From NCBI RefSeq assembly GCF_003324525.1, contig NZ_QGDC01000004.1:372001-436000 (forward strand): DNA of 64,000 bases. The letters are read 5' to 3'. The notes under the pieces were generated by a model that saw nothing but the letters and a program-made list of their open reading frames with translations, did no database searches and had not been told where the DNA came from. Made by a program: the position numbers and the translations under genes. Source of the DNA: Mucilaginibacter hurinus. GTDB taxonomy: Bacteria; Bacteroidota; Bacteroidia; Sphingobacteriales; Sphingobacteriaceae. Positions 29,658 to 37,431 of the stretch are shown in pieces; positions within the stretch are counted from its first letter, which is position 1, and each line of letters opens with the position of its first letter.

Positions 29658-29692
29658 TAAAAAAACCGCCTCACGATATGCTCATGAGACGG
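29658..29692 (-). terminator. Rho-independent terminator of the gapN gene
   Basis: On the minus strand, CCGTCTCA (29692-29685) pairs with TGAGGCGG (29673-29666) with one wobble, then a run of eight T follows. It begins 24 bp after the gapN stop. Between it and the GH106 terminator (29531-29657) nothing is recognised. Confidence 0.75.
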
Positions 29693-29715
29693 CTCCTTAA
29701 CGTGGTAGTTATTTA

Positions 29716-31338
29716 TTATAAAATAAACTTGGTGCTCAGGAAGTTTGAGTCATTTTCGTCTACTATGGTATTCAGCAGTTGTTTGTTCGACTCGTTTAGC
29801 TTTGTAGCTACCAATGAGCGTATAGAGAACGAGCGCAGCGCATCGTGAACAGAGAGCGTACCCTCGGCACTATCTTTACGGCCTGTGAACGGGAACACAT
29901 CCGGACCACGCTGACATTGGGCATTTACGTTTACACGGCTTACCAGGCTTACCATTGGGTCTATCAGCGCTGATATCTCTTTGGCGTCATTACTAAATAT
30001 GCTTACCTGCTGGCCGTGCGGCGAATTGATCTGCCAGTTGATCGGCTCCTCTATTGATTCAAACGGAACAACAGGTATAACAGGCCCAAACTGCTCCTCG
30101 CGGTATAGCTTCATCTTTTCGTTTACCGGGTATACTATTGCCGGGTATACAAACGATGCTTCGCTTACGCCGCCGTTTTCATTGATCACCGACGCGCCGT
30201 TAGCTTTTGCGTCTTCTATAACTTCTTTCAGGTAGTCGGGCTTATGCGGCTCGGGCAGCGGGGTTAGCTTTACGTCTTTATCCCATGGCATTCCCAGGGT
30301 AAGTTTCGGTATGGCTTCGCTAAGCAGCTTTAAAAATTCATCTGCCACGTCCTTGTGTACGTAAATGATCTTGATAGCTGTGCAACGCTGCCCGTTAAAT
30401 GACAGCGAACCCAGTATACATTCACTTACCGCCAGCTTCAGATCGGCATTTTTAGTAATGATAGCCGCATTTTTAGCATCTAAACTCAAAACGGCGCGTA
30501 AGCGGTTAACTTTAGGGTGACGCTTTTTCAGGTCATTGGCTACCTTACTGCTGCCGATAAAAGCCAGCACATCTATTTTACCACTTGCCATCAGCCCGGG
30601 CGTTACTACCGCACCACGACCATAAACCGTGTTGACCACACCTTTAGGGAATGATTCCTGGAACGCTTTTAACAACGGGTAATGTAATAACGAACCGTGT
30701 TTCGGTGGTTTAAACAGTATGGTATTGCCCATGATAAGGGCAGGTATCAGCGTGGTGAAGGTTTCGTTTAACGGGTAATTGAACGGGCCCATGCAAAGCA
30801 CTACCCCTAAAGGTGAACGCCGTACCTGGGCTACCACGCCTTCTTCTATCTCAAAGCGCGAACCCTGACGGTCGATGTCTTTTAAGGCTTCGATGGTGGC
30901 TAACATGTACTCTACCGTACGGTCAAACTCCTTGGCCGCATCGCCCTGCGATTTGCCTATCTCCCACATGATCAGCTTTACAATCAATGAGCGCTGCTCG
31001 CCCATCTTGCCGATAAATGTCTCCAGGCTTTTTATACGCTGGTCAACGCTCATCGTTGGCCATTCGCCACGCCCGTTGTTATAGGCCGCCACAGCTGCCT
31101 CTAAAGCTTCGCTGGCTTCCTTCTCTGTGCACAAAGGGTACGTGCCGATAAGCTTTCGTTTTAACCCTTCGCTTGTAGGGATACAAACCGGCGAATATAC
31201 TTCGCTTACCGGCCCGTCCCATTTACGCATTTCACCGTTGCACAAATACTCGCGCTGGTGTATCTCATCTATCCTGAAGTCCTCCGGTATACGGGCTTCT
31301 TCTACAAACAGTGATTTAATCTGGTCTTGAAAACTCAT
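29716..31338 (-). CDS. gapN: NADP-dependent (non-phosphorylating) glyceraldehyde-3-phosphate dehydrogenase, ALDH family
   Basis: A 540-residue aldehyde dehydrogenase. MGPFNYPLNET (Asn187), NTILFKPPKHG (cofactor site, with Lys210), FIGSSKVAND and the active-site FNGQRCTAIK (nucleophile Cys319) identify it. The match to GapN comes from the extended N-terminus (YLCNGEMRKWDGPVSEVYSP), QRCTAIK and the arginine-rich C-terminal part. It would oxidise glyceraldehyde 3-phosphate to 3-phosphoglycerate with NADPH formation. Oddity: the general-base motif LELGGKN reads LSLDAKN, with Ser285 in the Glu position and Asp287 two residues on. Monocistronic; not obviously part of the glycan block. Confidence 0.75.
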   Translation of the reverse strand: MSFQDQIKSLFVEEARIPEDFRIDEIHQREYLCNGEMRKWDGPVSEVYSPVCIPTSEGLKRKLIGTYPLCTEKEASEALEAAVAAYNNGRGEWPTMSVDQRIKSLETFIGKMGEQRSLIVKLIMWEIGKSQGDAAKEFDRTVEYMLATIEALKDIDRQGSRFEIEEGVVAQVRRSPLGVVLCMGPFNYPLNETFTTLIPALIMGNTILFKPPKHGSLLHYPLLKAFQESFPKGVVNTVYGRGAVVTPGLMASGKIDVLAFIGSSKVANDLKKRHPKVNRLRAVLSLDAKNAAIITKNADLKLAVSECILGSLSFNGQRCTAIKIIYVHKDVADEFLKLLSEAIPKLTLGMPWDKDVKLTPLPEPHKPDYLKEVIEDAKANGASVINENGGVSEASFVYPAIVYPVNEKMKLYREEQFGPVIPVVPFESIEEPINWQINSPHGQQVSIFSNDAKEISALIDPMVSLVSRVNVNAQCQRGPDVFPFTGRKDSAEGTLSVHDALRSFSIRSLVATKLNESNKQLLNTIVDENDSNFLSTKFIL

Positions 31339-31387
31339 TGTAAGTTATTTATTGTTTTTATTATTGACTAGCATTGACTGTATTAAC

Positions 31388-32887
31388 CTATTCATCATTC
31401 CTGAACTGCTCGGCAGGCAAACCTGCCTTGTTGGTTAAGTTAGTAACTACCGAACTGGTAAAGGCGTAGCGTAGGTATAACGGCTTTTGTACACTACCTG
31501 CCTGCAATATAATGTCATCACCTGCAATTACAGCATTCGCGGCGTAAAATACCTTATCGCTACCGGCTATAAAAAAATTTGCAGGGGGTTTATTATCTGT
31601 GGTGGCTAATCCGCCTGCCAGCGTACTTTTGTTATATATTAGCCTTAGTGAGCTACCCTCAACAGTTATGTCACTTACCTGCGGACCCAAGTAGGGCGTA
31701 ACTATTTGATATGTTTTGTTAAGCGCTATACGTGCTAAACGGAGGCCTACCGGCTTTTTTTCGCGCGGATGAATATTTTTAGGATCCTCGCTGTCCAGGG
31801 TTATAGCCATTTCTGTATTCTCCGTTGCACGTACCTCTGCCTGGGCTTCGCGAAAGATGGCGTAGTAATCGTTAACCAGGTCTTCACGCCTGTCTAAATA
31901 AGGTGCAACCTGCACATAATAAAAAGGCAGCGAACCTTGCCCGAATTCATCCCGCCATGATTGTATCATACGGGAGAGCGACCGGGTATATTTTTTTCCC
32001 TCCCACCTGTTAGTTTCACCCTGATACCATAAAAACCCACGTAAACTAAAGCCGGCTATGGGATGCACCATAGCATTGTATAGCAACGTCGGACGTACTA
32101 CCTTTTCAAAAGTAAAATCAGGTGTAAGAGGCAACTTAGATTTAGCATCCGCATCATAACGCTTAAGATGTTCGTCAGCTGTGTCGGCTGCAAGTGTTTC
32201 CCGCCTTGTCCAGGCCTGAATAGACGATGCGCCAACAGCAGATAATATTATACCGACAGGCACATTAAGTTTGCTTTGAATTTCGCGGGCAAAGTAATAT
32301 CCCACGCCACTAAATTCTTTTACTGTCTCCGGCGTGCACACTACCCAGTTGCCGCTAAAGGTACTGTGCGGGCGGGCTTTAAAATCCATCGCTACCGTTA
32401 ACAGCCTGATATTGGGACAGTTTGCGAGGGGTATCTCAGTTTCATAATCCACTACCCCATCCACATCCCCTTTGCTGCCAATCATTTTATATCGCATATT
32501 TGACTGGCCCGCAGCAAACCACACTTCGCCTATTGCCAAGTTATTAAGTGCTATAGTGGTGCCGTTGCAATAAAGCGTTAGGGTGTGCGGAGTAAAATCG
32601 CCAGAAATGGCTTTTGGCACCGCTATTTGCCCACGCCAATAACCACTTTTATTAACCTTAACTGTAACTGCACTATTTGCCCATGATGCTTTGATAACTA
32701 CTTTTTGTCCGTAGCGGGCCTCACCCCACAATGTAAAAGGCTTGCCCTGCTGCACCACCATATTAGACTGAAATGGACTGGCCACTTTAAAGCTACTGTC
32801 GGGCATGGGCCGGTTATATATATGGGCACTCGCTGTGTCAACAACAAAAACGGTCAACACAAATAAAATCAGAAAACGCAAATTCAT
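31388..32887 (-). CDS. Sialate O-acetylesterase-like SGNH carbohydrate esterase
   Basis: 499 residues with a signal peptide cut near residue 21 (TASA-H). An N-terminal beta-sandwich (SPFQSNMVVQQGKPFTLWGEA) precedes the SGNH esterase: LAIGEVWFAAGQSNM with nucleophile Ser129, GASSIQAWTRRE, FLWYQGETN and the Asp-His block DSEDPKNIHPREK. A C-terminal beta-domain follows. Family members remove acetyl groups from sialic acid or plant glycans; with rhamnosidase and rhamnose genes nearby, pectin or rhamnogalacturonan deacetylation is the likelier role. The start codon abuts the stop of the GH5-like gene with no spacer, so they form an operon. Confidence 0.8.
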   Translation of the reverse strand: MNLRFLILFVLTVFVVDTASAHIYNRPMPDSSFKVASPFQSNMVVQQGKPFTLWGEARYGQKVVIKASWANSAVTVKVNKSGYWRGQIAVPKAISGDFTPHTLTLYCNGTTIALNNLAIGEVWFAAGQSNMRYKMIGSKGDVDGVVDYETEIPLANCPNIRLLTVAMDFKARPHSTFSGNWVVCTPETVKEFSGVGYYFAREIQSKLNVPVGIILSAVGASSIQAWTRRETLAADTADEHLKRYDADAKSKLPLTPDFTFEKVVRPTLLYNAMVHPIAGFSLRGFLWYQGETNRWEGKKYTRSLSRMIQSWRDEFGQGSLPFYYVQVAPYLDRREDLVNDYYAIFREAQAEVRATENTEMAITLDSEDPKNIHPREKKPVGLRLARIALNKTYQIVTPYLGPQVSDITVEGSSLRLIYNKSTLAGGLATTDNKPPANFFIAGSDKVFYAANAVIAGDDIILQAGSVQKPLYLRYAFTSSVVTNLTNKAGLPAEQFRNDE

Positions 32888-34024
32888 CTATTTGGAGGTT
32901 TGAAGGATATCAACAGATTTATTTTTAAAATATTTAAACCAGTTACTCACCCAGGTATCACCAAATTTGCCGGTGGAAGCCAACTCTTCTATGGTTTTAC
33001 CCCAGTAAAAACTAATCCAGCCGTCGGCAAAACTTTTCCCGCCTTCAATAAATGCGTCTGCATCTTCTACAGTACACTCCAGCCCAAATATTTCTTCTAT
33101 TACCAGTGGTTTGCCTATATCATACAATTTAAGGCCGGCTAACGCTTTATCCACCTCGTTATGTTTAGGATAAAAGTGTACGCTCACAAAATCAAGTTTC
33201 GCGCACACATCGCGGTCATAGAATAACGGTTGCGCACCGGGGAAATAAAACGCCAACGGTATTACACCCAGCGTAACCATGTGCCGGCTGTCCTGCCTGC
33301 GTATTGCCGCAACCATCTTTTCAATCCATTCTTTTGCAACCTGCTTTTGCGTCCGCTCACCTATGTTTAACACCAGGCGTTGGTTATAATAAAATCCGCC
33401 CAACTCGCCGGCCAGCAATTCCTTATGTGCCTCGCCTTTGGCTGGTATCAGTGGTTCGTTCATCAAGCCGTAACAAAATACGGCAGGACTGTCCTTACAA
33501 ACTTTCGCCACGGCTTCCCAAAAATATGCCTGCACTTGCCAGCGTCCGGCATCATCTAAGTTAACGTACCATTCCGGGATATCATTTTTCCGGTAACAGG
33601 CAAGCCCTGTAATATCAAGGTACAGTCCAATACTCTCCGCCAACTTTATCAACCGGGCCAATTGGTTTAGTGATTCGGGGTTTGTGGAATTGGCAGAGTC
33701 CATAAACTTAGGTAATTGTAAATGAACACGAACCACGTTAGCGCCAAGTTGCTTCATTTCTTTAAAATCGGCAACTACCGTATCCCATTCACTAATCCAA
33801 TAATCCTCAATAAGGCGACCGGGCTTGCGGCTGTCATGATCATAATTTACGCCCCATGCCACAAACTTTTTGGCAGATGCCTTATTTATAAAGCAGGTGC
33901 TGTCTTCAGACACTTGTATCCAATCCAATCGGCTACTATCCTTAAAACTACTGCCTGCAACGTGTAAAGGATAAAAGCCTGCCATTAAAATTAAGGCTAT
34001 GCAGCTACTGAATTTATGAATCAT
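32888..34024 (-). CDS. GH5-like glycoside hydrolase, secreted
   Basis: 378 residues with a signal peptide (about 1-24) and a single GH5-type barrel: FVAWGVNYDHD, LGANVVRVHLQLPKFM (93-108), LYLDITGLACY, AGRWQVQAYFWEAVA, NEP with acid/base Glu190, SVHFYP, and VIEEIFG with nucleophile candidate Glu311. The motifs are shared with the proteins at 23293-24732 and 35234-36826, but it lacks any accessory domain. It is the middle gene of a three-gene operon with an SGNH hydrolase upstream (40-bp gap) and the esterase downstream (0-bp gap). Confidence 0.8.
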   Translation of the reverse strand: MIHKFSSCIALILMAGFYPLHVAGSSFKDSSRLDWIQVSEDSTCFINKASAKKFVAWGVNYDHDSRKPGRLIEDYWISEWDTVVADFKEMKQLGANVVRVHLQLPKFMDSANSTNPESLNQLARLIKLAESIGLYLDITGLACYRKNDIPEWYVNLDDAGRWQVQAYFWEAVAKVCKDSPAVFCYGLMNEPLIPAKGEAHKELLAGELGGFYYNQRLVLNIGERTQKQVAKEWIEKMVAAIRRQDSRHMVTLGVIPLAFYFPGAQPLFYDRDVCAKLDFVSVHFYPKHNEVDKALAGLKLYDIGKPLVIEEIFGLECTVEDADAFIEGGKSFADGWISFYWGKTIEELASTGKFGDTWVSNWFKYFKNKSVDILQTSK

Positions 34025-34064
34025 AAGATATGAGTTACAAACTGTATTGGCCCAAGCCGATTAG

Positions 34065-34793
34065 CTACTTAAAATACGGCATTATTTGATTTGCTATAAT
34101 AGTGCTGCCTTTCTCATTAAAATGATTAAAACCGTAGACTAAGGCTGAAAGCTTATTGCCCTCACTGGCATATTTTTTAAACGCGTTATACACGTCAGCG
34201 CACCCTACATGATTTTCAGCGGCCAATTGTTTTATCTGGTCAGAAACCATTTCAATCTCATTACCGGGCTGTAGTATGTTAACGCGTAAGTCAGGCGTTG
34301 AGGTAAGCAATATCACCTTAATATTTTTCTGCAGCGCTTTTTTTATCATCTCATCCATAGCTGCACGGGTGTCGGTAAGCTTTAAATGTTTATCATTTAC
34401 ACCATAATCAATAAAAAGGACGTCAGGCCTGTGCGGTAGTACATCGGCATCAAAACGTTTAGCGCCTGATGGCGAAAACTCTCCACCTTTTGAGGTGAGT
34501 ATGATGTTGATAACAGCAGAGGGATATAATTTTTTTAATTCGCGAAACACAAGCTGTGGATACGATTCAAAGGGCTTTACATCGGCGCCCAGCGCGTAAC
34601 CTGTAGGTACCGAATGGCCATGAAATACCAGGTTAATTATCCTGTTGTTCGGCCATTGCTTTACCAATTCCTTTTTAATATCGGATAAATAAGTTGTATC
34701 AATAGGCTGTGTGTTACAGCACTCGGCAACGTATTGCTGTGCTTTGCAAGAAAGCATTGCAATTGTCGACAATAAAAAAACTAAATATTTCAT
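34065..34793 (-). CDS. SGNH/GDSL hydrolase lipoprotein
   Basis: 242 residues from ATG 34793, chosen because it gives a lipobox (AMLSC, Cys16); an in-frame upstream ATG at 34841 would add 16 non-signal residues. The SGNH blocks are NLVFHGHSVPTGY (Ser nucleophile), TSKGGEFSPSGAKRF, DVLFIDYGVNDKH (block III Asn) and FNHFNEKGS (block V His). The block I form GHS instead of GDS is common in Bacteroidota members. A deacetylase acting on the same glycan as its operon partners is likely. First gene of the operon to 31388. Confidence 0.75.
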   Translation of the reverse strand: MKYLVFLLSTIAMLSCKAQQYVAECCNTQPIDTTYLSDIKKELVKQWPNNRIINLVFHGHSVPTGYALGADVKPFESYPQLVFRELKKLYPSAVINIILTSKGGEFSPSGAKRFDADVLPHRPDVLFIDYGVNDKHLKLTDTRAAMDEMIKKALQKNIKVILLTSTPDLRVNILQPGNEIEMVSDQIKQLAAENHVGCADVYNAFKKYASEGNKLSALVYGFNHFNEKGSTIIANQIMPYFK

Positions 34794-35233
34794 ATCATAA
34801 TAAAATTTATCGCCGGATAATCCGTATGATTTAACTTCCAACCGCGTGGGTAGTGTTACACCCCTTTACAAAATGCTATATTACCGTAAAAGCCCTACAA
34901 ACTAATAACAATACTAGTTAATTAACTGCGCGGCTGCCTTTTACTTAATAAACGAAATTATATTGTTTGTTAGTTACTACCATCCCATACTGTCCCCCCG
35001 CCCAAAATTGCTATATACCTGTTATAATTTAATTACCTGTGATTTAAACCAATATAAATTTTTATTCTAATAAACCTTAAATCGTGCACAAATATAATCA
35101 AATATAAATCAAATATAAATCACTTTGATTTAAATTTGATTTTTTTATTTTGAAATATGAAAACTGCTTGATTATATTTGATTTATCTACTGCAAGGTTT
35201 GCAGTGAACCAATCATACTTAAATAACAAAAAA
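34794..35233. promoter_or_regulatory. Divergent control region with five phased TGATT repeats
   Basis: The 440-bp gap between the SGNH operon and the ricin/GH5 gene holds no supported ORF. AATCA at 35096, 35107 and 35118 (11-bp steps, minus-oriented) faces TGATT at 35126 and 35137 (11 bp). Directly after it comes TTATTTTG (35145-35152), a 7/8 match to TAnnTTTG. This is the fullest copy of the motif in the window and could act on both divergent units. Confidence 0.5.
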
Positions 35234-36826
35234 ATGAGAAAAATTAAAGTACTGGGCATTTTCATGCTCTACTTGTTGCTCAACAGTTGCAGCAAAAAAG
35301 AAAGTGCATTTATTGCACCCCAACCACCGCAAGGGCCCACCAAACCTGCATGGGTCCCTGGCCAGCCCCTTATAAATGGGGTTTACAAACTGTTTAATCC
35401 CAACACGCAATGCATACAGGTAAACAACCTGTCTAATGGCGGCTTAGTGGAACAGAATACTTATATAGCCAATACCAATCAGCAGTGGGAAATAACCAAT
35501 CTCACCGGCGGCTATTACAAAATAATAAACCGTGCCAGCGGAAAAGCTATGGAAGTACCCGGTGGCTCCACAGCACAAAACGTGCAGCTACAGCAATCAA
35601 CTTACACCGGCACCAACAGACAGCAATGGAAAATTGAGCATGTCGCATCCGGAAAATATAAAATCACTAACCGGGGCAGCGGTTTAGCGGTGACGCTTGA
35701 CCAAAACTCGACCGCCCAGTTTGCCAAGATAACCCAAACAACTTATGTTGCTAACAATGCACACCAGTGGTCGCCTACGTTTACGCAATTGCCAAAAATC
35801 AATATAAGCGGCAAGCAATTTATACGGCAGGACGGGCAGGTGTTTAAAGTATGGGGATTTAACTATGACTATATGTTTACCCAGCAAAGAACGCATCAGT
35901 TAATTGACGATAAATGGCAGAATCAATCAAACATGGATAGCATAAAGCAAGATTTTCAGCAAATGAAAGCACTTGGCTCTAACGTGGTTCGTCTTCATCT
36001 ACAGTTTAATAAATTTATGACAAACGCTACCACGCCCAATGCAGCAGCACTTGACAGGTTAAAAAAAATAGTGGGGTTTGCAACGGATAATAATCAGTAT
36101 CTCATCCTTACAGGTCTGTGCAGTTATCGTGAATCAGACGATCCGGCATGGTATAAGGGCACCAGTGTTACCACAGCACAACGCTGGGCAGCACAAACCG
36201 TCTTTTGGCAAGCCGTTGCCGGAGCTGTTGCTAATAATCCTACCATATTTGCTTACGACTTGATGAATGAGCCCACTGGTCCGCCATGGAGCGCTGTAAC
36301 AAGTTGGGTACATCCGGCACCCGCAGGATATCCTTTTACTTATACCCAATATCTTTCTCGTGACCATACGCAGGTAATGGATTATGTAAATATCACTAAT
36401 AACTGGATAAACCAGATAAGTGCAGCAATACGTGCCGTAGACAATACCACGCCAATAACAGTGGGATTTATCCCGGCAGCAAATTATGTGCAGTTTAGAA
36501 ATAACAGCTACATTAATTATATGAGCATACATGTGTACCCGGAAACAGGTAACCCGGATGCCGCAAATACCATTGCAGCTTACGACAGTCAGAATACTAA
36601 ACCGCTGCTTGTAGAAGAGGTATACACAGCGTTTAGCATTACGCCCAACGACTTACAAACATTTATGCAAAACAACGATTCAAAGGTTAACGGCTGGGTG
36701 TCTTTTTTCTGGGGAGATGATCAGGCCTGGTTAGCTCAGTATCCCAATGACTGGCCTGCTGCCATCCAAATACAATGGCTTAACAAGTTTCAGGCCATGA
36801 GCCCGAATTACGTATTAAATCCATAA
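35234..36826 (+). CDS. Ricin-type lectin plus GH5-like glycoside hydrolase, lipoprotein
   Basis: 530 residues from ATG 35234, which yields a signal peptide and lipobox (LLNSC, Cys19); an upstream in-frame ATG at 35150 lies in the operator region and is unlikely. Residues about 46-180 form a ricin B-like trefoil with three repeats of the QW type (NQQWEI, RQQWKI, AHQWSP). The GH5-type barrel (190-530) has VWGFNYDY, LGSNVVRLHLQFNKFM, LTGLCSYRESDDPAWY, NEP with Glu346, SIHVYP, and LLVEEVYT with nucleophile candidate Glu462. The lectin probably tethers the enzyme to galactose- or arabinose-bearing glycan. Third member of the GH5-like subfamily here. Confidence 0.85.
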   Translation: MRKIKVLGIFMLYLLLNSCSKKESAFIAPQPPQGPTKPAWVPGQPLINGVYKLFNPNTQCIQVNNLSNGGLVEQNTYIANTNQQWEITNLTGGYYKIINRASGKAMEVPGGSTAQNVQLQQSTYTGTNRQQWKIEHVASGKYKITNRGSGLAVTLDQNSTAQFAKITQTTYVANNAHQWSPTFTQLPKINISGKQFIRQDGQVFKVWGFNYDYMFTQQRTHQLIDDKWQNQSNMDSIKQDFQQMKALGSNVVRLHLQFNKFMTNATTPNAAALDRLKKIVGFATDNNQYLILTGLCSYRESDDPAWYKGTSVTTAQRWAAQTVFWQAVAGAVANNPTIFAYDLMNEPTGPPWSAVTSWVHPAPAGYPFTYTQYLSRDHTQVMDYVNITNNWINQISAAIRAVDNTTPITVGFIPAANYVQFRNNSYINYMSIHVYPETGNPDAANTIAAYDSQNTKPLLVEEVYTAFSITPNDLQTFMQNNDSKVNGWVSFFWGDDQAWLAQYPNDWPAAIQIQWLNKFQAMSPNYVLNP

Positions 36827-36960
36827 CGGCATTATTTACCTACTTGCTCCGTGAATGATAGTAGAAAACATTTACGAGGCAAGTACTTCTTATTCATTTA
36901 AACAGTTGTACGAGTACAAAATTGGAATGTAATACTTGTACAGGAAAAATTGATCTAACG

Positions 36961-37129
36961 CGAGATTTTACGGCAGGAGTTGAAAAACCTTTAAAGAGCA
37001 AGGATAATTAACAGAAAGGAGTTACCCATGGATATTATAAACTCCCTAACTATTTTCTTACTGAAAATATTAGTTAGAAAGCAGTGGGAAAGTATAAGTA
37101 TGATAAAGGAGATCAGGGGCTAGTAAATA
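36961..37129. repeat. Diverged direct repeat, copy 1, upstream of the giant gene
   Basis: About 169 bp that align with 44978-45148 in the same orientation. In a hand alignment 62 of the first 80 columns match. Later blocks are nearly identical: CTATTTTCTTACTGAAAAT, ATAAAGGAGA and GGGCTAGTAAATA. Its central hairpin is degenerate compared with copy 2. Not recognised as a known element. Confidence 0.75.
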
Positions 37130-37336
37130 TTTATAGATTACCGGCACAAACTACAAATGTTAATATCATTATTTACATTGAATACTTCAAACCAAGTGGC
37201 ATAATATGAGGCTAAAAAAAGTTTGCCAGAGAGAACTATTACAATCAATAGAATAATATTTCCGTGGGTGAACTTTTAAGGTTTACCCTTTTTTCCAGCA
37301 AGATTGTTGACCTGTTCGGGATTTTTATTATTCTTT

Positions 37337-37344
37337 TATATTTG
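37337..37344 (+). promoter_or_regulatory. Candidate -7 element TATATTTG of the giant gene
   Basis: An exact match to the Bacteroidota -7 consensus TAnnTTTG, 87 bp before the ATG. No good -33 TTTG is seen at the usual 19-20 bp; the best TTG lies 27 bp upstream. Confidence 0.45.
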
Positions 37345-37431
37345 TAGTTAATATAAAAAACTATCGTCGCTCCTATTCGGCTGATCTGTTTACGATTAAA
37401 CTATTGCAACAACCTGAACACTTCTCTCAGC

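Larger units (their letters stand above)
36827..37431. other. Intergenic region holding flanking repeat copy 1
   Basis: 605 bp without a supported gene. It contains TTGTAC/GTACAA inverted arms at 36906-36919, the first copy of the diverged direct repeat (36961-37129), and the promoter of the giant gene near 37337. The rest is AT-rich with nothing I recognise. A 31-codon ORF from ATG 37028 to TAG 37121 lies inside the repeat, but copy 2 does not keep its frame. Confidence 0.6.

Noticed and set aside
37028-37123. Possible 31-codon peptide gene inside repeat copy 1
   Set aside because: Copy 2 has an indel and different stops, so the frame is not conserved between the copies.
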